Assembly: GCF_900096905.1 (NCBI RefSeq)
Contig: NZ_FMYI01000015.1
Coordinates: 1 to 20,021 of the forward strand
Direction of reading: 5' to 3'
DNA from: Pelagirhabdus alkalitolerans
Lineage (GTDB): Bacteria > Bacillota > Bacilli > Bacillales > Amphibacillaceae
DNA length: 20,021 nt
A program made the translations under genes and the position numbers. Position 1 is the first letter of the stretch. The number at the start of each line of letters is the position of its first letter. The notes under the pieces are model-generated. The model did no database searches, was not told the origin of the DNA, and worked only from the letters and a program-made list of their open reading frames with translations. Below, piece by piece: positions 14,873-20,021 of the stretch.

Positions 14873-15243
14873 TAGCAACACCCATCGTCACAACCGCAAT
14901 CATTGTTAATGACATTAAATTGCGCTGTTAAATGAGAAGCTGGAACATTTAGTTGCTCTTTAATTTCTTCATTCGTTGGATACGCCTGTTTTTTAAAGAC
15001 TTTGCCATCTACGATCGTAACAGGTAAGGCCTCTACACCTTCTTCATTCAAAATGGTATTAATCGTTTGATTATCAACAAAAATCTGAGGATTGTTTGTT
15101 AAGTTATAGCGTTCAACTAAAACACCTTGATCTTTTAAATTATTTAATACTGTACTTAATCTTAATAGTTCCTGGTCAACAGATGGACCACACACACCCG
15201 TATCACAACACATAGCAGGTTCGAAAATCACCATTTGACTCAT
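14872..15243 (-). CDS. arsD: ArsD, arsenic metallochaperone
   Basis: A 123-aa thioredoxin-fold chaperone that binds As(III) or Sb(III), passes it to ArsA and raises its affinity for substrate; it can also be a weak repressor. The essential Cys12, Cys13 and Cys18 are at exactly the positions known from the E. coli protein (AMCCDTGVCG). The C-terminal tail has Cys116, Cys118, Cys122 and Cys123 (CGCDDGCC). The ATG follows the arsR stop codon directly (TAAATG), with AAAGGAG 12 nt upstream inside arsR. Its stop overlaps the arsA ATG by one base, so all three genes are translated as one unit. Confidence 0.95.
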   Translation of the reverse strand: MSQMVIFEPAMCCDTGVCGPSVDQELLRLSTVLNNLKDQGVLVERYNLTNNPQIFVDNQTINTILNEEGVEALPVTIVDGKVFKKQAYPTNEEIKEQLNVPASHLTAQFNVINNDCGCDDGCC

Positions 15244-15588
15244 TTATAACACACGCTCCTTTTCATTTTGGCACTGGCAGATCGTTTGATCATGACAGAT
15301 GCATGACGCTTTCGGTGTAAGTAGCGTCGATAAAAATACTGTTATCTGATCATTCATTTCTGGATTCAGGCGATAATGGTACCAGACACCTTCTTTTCGA
15401 CTCTTTATGAATTGATAATCAGCTAACACCTTGAGATGGTGAGATAAAGTTGGCTGTGTAAACTCAAACGCTTCAAGTAAATCACAAGCACATCTTTCTC
15501 CACATGATAATAAATCAATAATCTTTAATCGGTTTTTATCGGATAGTACTTTTAATAGTTTCGCCATCTTTTCATATTCGCTAATCAT
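15244..15588 (-). CDS. arsR: ArsR/SmtB-family arsenite-responsive repressor
   Basis: A winged-helix repressor that leaves DNA on binding As(III), first gene of the ars operon. In numbering from a GTG two codons upstream (116 aa), the alpha-3 metal site is Cys31, Cys35 and Cys37 (CGERCACDLL), and the recognition helix is FTQPTLSHHLKVLADYQFI (45-63), followed by the wing RKEGVWYHYRL. The C-terminus adds CICHDQTICQC (98-108), two CxC pairs that may make a second site. I choose ATG 15588 because AAGAAGG lies 5 nt upstream and the GTG at 15594 falls inside that ribosome region. The promoter just upstream contains two dyads. Confidence 0.93.
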   Translation of the reverse strand: MISEYEKMAKLLKVLSDKNRLKIIDLLSCGERCACDLLEAFEFTQPTLSHHLKVLADYQFIKSRKEGVWYHYRLNPEMNDQITVFLSTLLTPKASCICHDQTICQCQNEKERVL

Positions 15589-15600
15589 GATCACCTTCTT

Positions 15601-15659
15601 TATATAGATAACTGTCTATATATAATATAAATGATTTGTTATCTTGTGACAAATCATTT
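15601..15659 (-). promoter_or_regulatory. ars promoter with two operator-like dyads
   Basis: On the minus strand TTGTCA (15647-15652), a 17-nt spacer and TATATT (15624-15629) form a sigma-A promoter. A perfect 11-bp dyad, AAATGATTTGT (15629-15639) and ACAAATCATTT (15649-15659), covers the -35 and spacer. A second dyad TATATAGA-N6-TCTATATA (15601-15622) covers the presumed start point. Either could bind ArsR; the positions of both would block RNA polymerase. Confidence 0.7.
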
Positions 15660-15676
15660 TAAATGAATTTTTAACC

Positions 15677-18292
15677 CTATCCATCGTTTCTCTTAAAGAA
15701 ATGGTATATAACCTTAATCAGTTCCATCGTTAAAACAGCACCTACCGCTAAACCTGTCGCCATTGCCCAGTGAATCCATTGAAAGCTAGATGGAATAGAA
15801 AAAATAACACGCAACCCCGGTACTAATGTTAATAAATAGAGCGCAAAACAAAGTCCAACTGCGCCTAATACGTACTTGTTTGTCGAAAGCCCGACTGTGA
15901 AAATAGTTTCTTTATTTGATCGTGCCGCAAATGTTTGCAACGTACGCGATAAAATCAATGTCGTAAAGGCCATCGCAACTCCGATTTCAACACTCGATGT
16001 GAGACCAATTAAATGTGACAAGATGACAGCAATCCCGATCGTTACACCTCTTGAGATGACACTACGTTTCGTATCACCAGAAAAGATTCCTTCATCGATT
16101 GATCGTGGCTCTCGTTTCATCACGTTTGGCTCAGATGGTTCCATTCCTAAGGCAATTGCTGGTAAAGAATCGTTCACTAAATTAATAAACAAAAGCTGTA
16201 ATGCAGTAAATGGATTCGGGAGACCGAGTACAACAGCAAACAGAATCGCAATAATCGCACCTAAATTACCACTAAATAAATACGCGATCGCTTTTTTTAT
16301 ATTGTCGAAAACCGTTCGACCGACTTCTACAGCATTAACAATGGAAACGAAATTATCATCCGTTAAAATCATTGCCGCTGCATCTTTACTCACATCCGTT
16401 CCGCTCCCCATCGCAATCCCGATATCTGCTTGTTTTAAAGCAGGTGCATCATTCACACCATCACCCGTCATCGCTGTAATTTGATTTTTCGCTTGCCAAG
16501 CCTTCACAATTCGGATTTTATTTTCAGGTGAAACACGGGCATAAACTGAAATGGTTTCTAAACGGTCGAGTAACTCATCTTCACTCATTTGATCCAATTC
16601 TTGACCAGTGATCGCTATATCATTTTTATCCATTAAACCGATTTGTGTCGCAATGGCCTCAGCTGTTGTTTTATGATCACCTGTTATCATAATTGTTTTC
16701 ATACCAGCCGTTTTGGTTTCTTCAACTGCTTGATAAACAGCCTCACGTGGTGGGTCCATCATGGCCACTAAGCCAACCAAAACAAAACCAGATTCGTCAT
16801 CTGCTTCAATCGACTGCTTACTTTCACTGTATTTTTTGTAAGCGAATGCTAAAACGCGTAACGCTTGTTTGGCATACTGTTCGTTTTGATCAATATAGGC
16901 ACGTTTCATGCTTTGAGTAAATTCAACTTCTTCTCCATCAACTAACACGTGACTCGCGCGGTCAAATACGACATCAGGTCCACCTTTTGTTAGCATATAG
17001 CGCCCATCTTCTAAATCATGTAGCGTTGACATCAACTTTCGATCGGAATCAAAAGGCAATTCAGCGATTCTTGGGGATGCGTCACGCACCTGTTGATCTG
17101 TCATCCCTTGATTTTGTCCAAAGTCGAGCAGAGCTATCTCTGTCGGATCACCTATTCTTTCGCCATTTGCATTGATGTAACTATCATTCACTAACAATGC
17201 CGATTGAACGAGAAATGTTTTGGCATCTGGATCGGTTAAAAAATGATCGGTCACCGTCATTTTATTTTGCGTTAGTGTACCCGTTTTGTCAGTACAAATG
17301 ACACGTGTTGAGCCTAACGTTTCAACAGCAGGAAGTTTTCGAATAATCGCATGTCGCTTTGCCATCTTATTTGTCCCAACTGATAACACAATCGTCACAA
17401 TCGATTGAAGGGCTTCAGGAATCGCCGCAACCGCCACAGCCACCGCAAACATTAGTGCTTGTAAGACTTCTGTTGTCACATCGATATCCGCAGCAGGCGT
17501 TGTCCAAATCCGAATCGCTTGTACGATGAAAATTAGTAATGACAGACCAAAAATGCCGATTCCTAACTTTTTACTAAACTGATCGAGTTTGCGTTGTAAA
17601 GGCGTTAATTTTTGTTCAGCCGTATCGATTAAGTTCGCGATTTTGCCCATTTCTGTTTGAAGGCCCGTACTTGTCACCATAAACGTCGCGCGTCCACCTG
17701 TCACGAGTGTTCCACTAAACACCATATTGATTTGGTCGGCCAACGCAACTTTCTCGTCAATGATCACATCCTCTTTTGTGACCACTTGAGACTCACCTGT
17801 CAGCATCCCTTCATTTACTTGTAAAGAGCCACTATCAATAACCCGCCCATCAGCCGGCACATAGTCTCCTGATTCTAAGAAAACAAGATCACCGACGACG
17901 AGTTCTTTAGCTGGAATGGTTATCTTTTCACCGTTTCTTTTCACATTCGCTTTCGGAGCGGACATATTCTTTAGCGCATCGAGTGAACTCTGTGCTTTTT
18001 TCGTTTGAACGACACTAATATAAGCATTCATTAAAAGAACGAGTACAATGACGATCGTTTCAATATAATCCCCTAGTAAAAATTGAACGGTCGCCGCAAC
18101 GAGTAGAACAATCACCATCGCATCTTTAAACGCATCTAAAAACAATCGCCAAGTCGAACGTGGTTTCTTTCCCTCTAATTCATTCAAGCCATCACGCTCT
18201 TGTCTAACTTTCACTTCTTCTTCAGATAACCCGTTATCTGTTGTATCTAGTTCTGTTTGTAGTTCTTCTTTTGATTTTGAATAGATTGTCAT
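15677..18292 (-). CDS. P2A-type cation ATPase, LMCA1-like, likely Mn2+/Ca2+ exporter
   Basis: A membrane cation pump of about 871 aa with the full P-type architecture. Numbered from an ATG three codons upstream: actuator TGES (168-171), transmembrane 4 motif IPEAL (294-298), phosphorylation site DKTGT (338-342), nucleotide-binding KGGPD (439-443), hinge TGDGVNDAP (612-620), transmembrane 6 INLVNDSLPA (706-715), and transmembrane 8 SRTLQTF with Arg786, apparently the Arg that gives Listeria LMCA1 its single Ca2+ site. Similarity to LMCA1 runs along its whole length. The yybP-ykoY riboswitch in the leader, however, points to manganese export, as with the yoaB/MgtA-like pumps of lactic streptococci. 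I choose ATG 18292 because AGGAG lies 9 nt before it and directly abuts the ATG at 18301. An ars operon with its own promoter follows 88 nt after the stop. Confidence 0.92.
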   Translation of the reverse strand: MTIYSKSKEELQTELDTTDNGLSEEEVKVRQERDGLNELEGKKPRSTWRLFLDAFKDAMVIVLLVAATVQFLLGDYIETIVIVLVLLMNAYISVVQTKKAQSSLDALKNMSAPKANVKRNGEKITIPAKELVVGDLVFLESGDYVPADGRVIDSGSLQVNEGMLTGESQVVTKEDVIIDEKVALADQINMVFSGTLVTGGRATFMVTSTGLQTEMGKIANLIDTAEQKLTPLQRKLDQFSKKLGIGIFGLSLLIFIVQAIRIWTTPAADIDVTTEVLQALMFAVAVAVAAIPEALQSIVTIVLSVGTNKMAKRHAIIRKLPAVETLGSTRVICTDKTGTLTQNKMTVTDHFLTDPDAKTFLVQSALLVNDSYINANGERIGDPTEIALLDFGQNQGMTDQQVRDASPRIAELPFDSDRKLMSTLHDLEDGRYMLTKGGPDVVFDRASHVLVDGEEVEFTQSMKRAYIDQNEQYAKQALRVLAFAYKKYSESKQSIEADDESGFVLVGLVAMMDPPREAVYQAVEETKTAGMKTIMITGDHKTTAEAIATQIGLMDKNDIAITGQELDQMSEDELLDRLETISVYARVSPENKIRIVKAWQAKNQITAMTGDGVNDAPALKQADIGIAMGSGTDVSKDAAAMILTDDNFVSIVNAVEVGRTVFDNIKKAIAYLFSGNLGAIIAILFAVVLGLPNPFTALQLLFINLVNDSLPAIALGMEPSEPNVMKREPRSIDEGIFSGDTKRSVISRGVTIGIAVILSHLIGLTSSVEIGVAMAFTTLILSRTLQTFAARSNKETIFTVGLSTNKYVLGAVGLCFALYLLTLVPGLRVIFSIPSSFQWIHWAMATGLAVGAVLTMELIKVIYHFFKRNDG

Positions 18293-18356
18293 ATCCTTCA
18301 TCTCCTGCTCACTATTATTCCACTAACATAAAATACATTTTTTACTAATCAGCATT

Positions 18357-18419
18357 AAAAAAAGACCTTTACCAATAGACTCCCACATATACACGTGAGA
18401 ATACATTGGTAAAGGTCTT
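18357..18419 (-). terminator. Riboswitch expression platform (terminator)
   Basis: Minus-strand arms AAGACCTTTACCAAT and ATTGGTAAAGGTCTT (18405-18419 and 18362-18376) form a perfect 15-bp stem followed by seven T (18357-18363). The 28-nt loop can pair further. The 5' arm includes AAGACCTTT, the 3' strand of the aptamer's closing helix, so terminator and aptamer exclude each other: Mn2+ binding should allow transcription of the pump. Confidence 0.9.
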
Positions 18420-18500
18420 GCTCACAACATTCGTTGCCAATAATGCCGGAGGTTAAATCCTCGTAATGACGACACTACTGCTAGAGCTACTCCCCTTTAA
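18411..18500 (-). ncRNA. yybP-ykoY manganese riboswitch aptamer
   Basis: The minus-strand RNA has the family landmarks in order: AAAGGGGAGUAGC, then GUCGUCA, then a GAGG-loop-CCUC hairpin with CCGGC, then GGCAACGA, and finally UGAGCAAGACCUUU closing the first helix. Wording and order agree closely with the Lactococcus yoaB example as I remember it. This class binds Mn2+ between two docked loops and turns on Mn2+ efflux or related genes. It lies 118 nt before the P-type ATPase and starts 20 nt after the yjfB stop codon. Only a weak TATAAC (18503-18508) without a good -35 box is seen in front of it. Confidence 0.95.
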
Positions 18501-18520
18501 CAGTTATACACTAATTCTAC

Positions 18521-18697
18521 TTAAGCTCTTGTATCAATTTGTGACCCTAAATGGGGTTGGATCGATTGTTCCATCATTTTAATCAACTGATCCGATTGAT
18601 CATCTGCTTGTTCCATCGTTTGTTTCATTAAGCCAACAGACATTTGTTCTTTCGTATAGTTTTGACTCATCGCAATCGACATTTTTGCTACATCCAT
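18521..18697 (-). CDS. YjfB-family putative motility protein
   Basis: A 58-aa protein, MDVAKMSIAMSQ at the start and QPHLGSQIDTRA at the end, matching the YjfB family (small alpha-helical proteins, in Bacillus subtilis part of the motility regulon, function unknown). The middle is a methionine- and glutamine-rich amphipathic helix (LMKQTMEQADDQSDQLIKMM). The ribosome site GAGGTGAT lies 3 nt before the ATG as counted from its end. It follows the flagellin gene by 60 nt without a terminator and is probably cotranscribed with it, which fits a motility role. The Mn riboswitch begins 20 nt after its stop codon. Confidence 0.9.
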   Translation of the reverse strand: MDVAKMSIAMSQNYTKEQMSVGLMKQTMEQADDQSDQLIKMMEQSIQPHLGSQIDTRA

Positions 18698-18757
18698 ATG
18701 ATCACCTCTTACTTACTAACATAGCACATTATGAAAGAAAAGGAAAGAATAAGTCAT

Positions 18758-19570
18758 TTATTGCAACAATCTTAACACACTTTGATTTTGTTGCATCGAT
18801 TGAGCAAGCATCGCTTGAGACGCTTGGGCCAAAATCGTGAGACGTGTAAAGTTCATCATTTCTTTCGCCATATCGACATCTCGAATCCGTGATTCAGCTG
18901 CCGTTAAATTCAACCCTTGATTATCTAAATTTGAAATTGTATGTTCAAGTCGATTTTGAATCGCACCTAACGTTGACCGTTCTCTAGAAACAATCGAAAT
19001 AGCGGAATCAAATCGCTCAATGGCGTCGCTGGCTCCTTCTTGTGTCGTTAAGTCAAGTCCTTCAATATTCAAACCTTCAGCTGTTAAATCACCGATCGAT
19101 ACTGACAATTGTTGACTTTGATTGGCTCCAATTTGAAGTTTTAAATCAGTCACCGTTCCATCTAATAAAGGTCGCTTATTAAACTCTGTATCCTCACCAA
19201 TACGAGTAAGCTCATTTGTTAGCTGGTCAATTTCAGCTTGGATTTGACCACGATCTTCATCTGTGTAAGTCCCATTACTCGCCTGTACACTAAGTTCTCG
19301 CATTCGTTGTAAAATCGAATGTGACTCACTCATTGCCCCTTCAGCTGTTTGAATAAGTGAAATCCCGTCCTGAGCATTACGACTCGCTTGATTTAATCCT
19401 CGAATTTGCGCTCGCATTTTCTCAGAAATCGATAACCCCGCCGCATCATCTGAAGCCCGGTTAATTCGCATTCCAGACGACAGACGCATCATCGACCTTT
19501 GCGCCCCTAATAAATGAGTTTGCATAAAACGATGCGCAAACAACGCGCTCATATTTTGATTAATACGCAC
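18758..19570 (-). CDS. hag: Flagellin
   Basis: The structural subunit of the flagellar filament, exported through the flagellar type III apparatus. It has 270 aa, on the short side: the conserved N-terminal D0/D1 region (1 to about 140, with RLSSGMRINRASDDAAGLSI at about 30-49) and the C-terminal D1/D0 region (about 190-270, with LGAIQNRLEHTISNLDNQG and SRIRDVDMAKEM) are joined by a small middle part, so there is no large surface-exposed D2/D3 domain. The start is GTG, preceded by GGTGAT about 8 nt upstream, and gives the standard MRINQN beginning. A leader hairpin and a sigma-A-like promoter precede it, and yjfB follows. Confidence 0.95.
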   Translation of the reverse strand: MRINQNMSALFAHRFMQTHLLGAQRSMMRLSSGMRINRASDDAAGLSISEKMRAQIRGLNQASRNAQDGISLIQTAEGAMSESHSILQRMRELSVQASNGTYTDEDRGQIQAEIDQLTNELTRIGEDTEFNKRPLLDGTVTDLKLQIGANQSQQLSVSIGDLTAEGLNIEGLDLTTQEGASDAIERFDSAISIVSRERSTLGAIQNRLEHTISNLDNQGLNLTAAESRIRDVDMAKEMMNFTRLTILAQASQAMLAQSMQQNQSVLRLLQ

Positions 19571-19624
19571 CTTTCACCATCACCTTATCATTTTATTGTA
19601 AAAAATGGAAATTAGTTTGATTAA

Positions 19625-19656
19625 AATCTGCAATTGCTTAAACGCAATTACAGATT
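19625..19656 (-). promoter_or_regulatory. Hairpin in the flagellin 5' leader
   Basis: Minus-strand AATCTGTAATTGC and GCAATTGCAGATT form a 13-bp stem with one U-G wobble and a GUUUAA loop. The wobble would be a C-A mismatch in the plus RNA, so the structure belongs to the hag message. It has no GGA in the loop, unlike known CsrA sites, and may stabilise the mRNA. Confidence 0.55.
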
Positions 19657-19671
19657 AGTAATATTAAGTCT

Positions 19672-19700
19672 ATTATAGACTGTTATGGCGGTGTTGTCAC
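19672..19700 (-). promoter_or_regulatory. Sigma-A-like promoter of hag
   Basis: On the minus strand GTGACA (19695-19700), a 17-nt spacer and TATAAT (19672-19677) make a good vegetative promoter about 102 nt before the start codon. No convincing sigma-D box (TAAA-N15-GCCGATAT) was found; GCCATAAC nearby has its TAAA 20 nt away. The rest of 19571-19837 shows no gene. Confidence 0.55.
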
Positions 19701-19837
19701 TACAAATAATTTAAAAGATTGCGTCAAGTACTTGTGGGAGTTTTTTTAAGTCCCTTATTTTATATCGTTTTAAGCCACACAATGATAGCGTTTACACCGT
19801 TTTGTTCATGGGTAGGGCATCAACTTTTTCGCCTTTT

Positions 19838-20021
19838 TTAAATGCCTCGTAATCCTTTTAGTGCGTTTGTAATCGGTTTTCCAACCCCTGATTTTAGATA
19901 GCCTAAATTATCTCGTGTTGCTTCTACTGCACTGTCTTTTAACTTTTCGACAAAGTGCTTAGGTGGGGGACTCTTTCGCTTTTCCTGTATTAATGCTGGT
20001 GTTTGTTCTAGGATGCCTTGC
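19838..20021 (-). CDS. Unrecognised protein, C-terminal part (runs off the window)
   Basis: Sixty codons plus TAA of a minus-strand reading frame that continues past the right edge. The visible end is basic and helical (VEKLKDSAVEATRDNLGYLK near residues 24-43 of the visible part) with SPPP before it and GVGKPITNALKGLRGI at the C-terminus. I do not recognise the family. Its place upstream of hag suggests a flagellar or surface-related gene, but that is only context. No clear terminator follows it. Confidence 0.5.
   Translation of the reverse strand, partial: QGILEQTPALIQEKRKSPPPKHFVEKLKDSAVEATRDNLGYLKSGVGKPITNALKGLRGI

Noticed and set aside
15589..15676. The 11-bp ars dyad as a terminator of the P-type ATPase gene
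   Set aside because: It is not followed by a T run on the minus strand, and it covers the -35 box of a good promoter, so operator is the better reading.
15876..16484. A 202-codon plus-strand open frame antisense to the P-type ATPase
   Set aside because: The opposite strand encodes highly conserved ATPase segments; the frame is low in complexity, has no ribosome site and resembles no family.
19682..19713. Sigma-D promoter for hag
   Set aside because: GCCATAAC lacks a consensus G and the only TAAA lies 20 nt away instead of about 15.

Overview
The window looks like a chromosomal stretch from a low-GC, Gram-positive, motile member of the Bacillaceae, probably halophilic or halotolerant. The evidence is an OpuC-type osmolyte importer with its GbsR/OpcR-type repressor, strongly acidic exported lipoproteins, a flagellin, a YjfB motility protein, lmo0937-type small membrane proteins behind a sigma-B-like promoter, and SD-led TTG/GTG starts. 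Genus cannot be fixed by reading alone.

Left part (1-7400). Almost everything is on the minus strand: murG (staphylococcal-type, outside any visible dcw cluster), an upstream lipoprotein gene, an M20-family amidohydrolase, and the complete opuCA-opuCB-opuCC-opuCD operon. The opcR/gbsR-like regulator is divergent on the plus strand. The A+T-rich gap between opuCA and the regulator carries three dyads that are candidate operators. The amidohydrolase sits 66 nt behind opuCD, separated only by an intrinsic terminator.

Middle (7300-11200). Two intergenic regions carry the same GC-rich, non-coding compound repeat (repeat I, spacer, repeat II), each bordered by a member of a related terminator-hairpin family and by copies of a 27-bp GAAACACG-type element. 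Between them lie two tRNA wobble-position genes, trmL and queG, and two tandem tiny membrane-protein genes behind a sigma-B-like promoter. A GDSL hydrolase gene ends 4 nt from the second repeat, and a PAS-PAS-PAS-GGDEF diguanylate cyclase follows.

Right part (13000-20021). An arsR-arsD-arsA operon ends in a terminator without any arsB/acr3 efflux gene. Upstream is a P-type ATPase of the Listeria LMCA1 (calcium pump) family. Its leader is a clear yybP-ykoY manganese riboswitch with an overlapping terminator, which argues for a role in Mn2+ (or Mn2+/Ca2+) export. The riboswitch starts 20 nt after the stop of a 58-codon yjfB gene, which follows the flagellin gene without a visible terminator. 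The right edge holds the C-terminal end of an unrecognised gene.

The most interesting items are the Mn riboswitch on a 'calcium' ATPase lying at the 3' end of the flagellin transcription unit, the pump-less ars operon, and the paired compound repeats with co-varying hairpins. No CRISPR, rRNA, tRNA or transposase gene was found.
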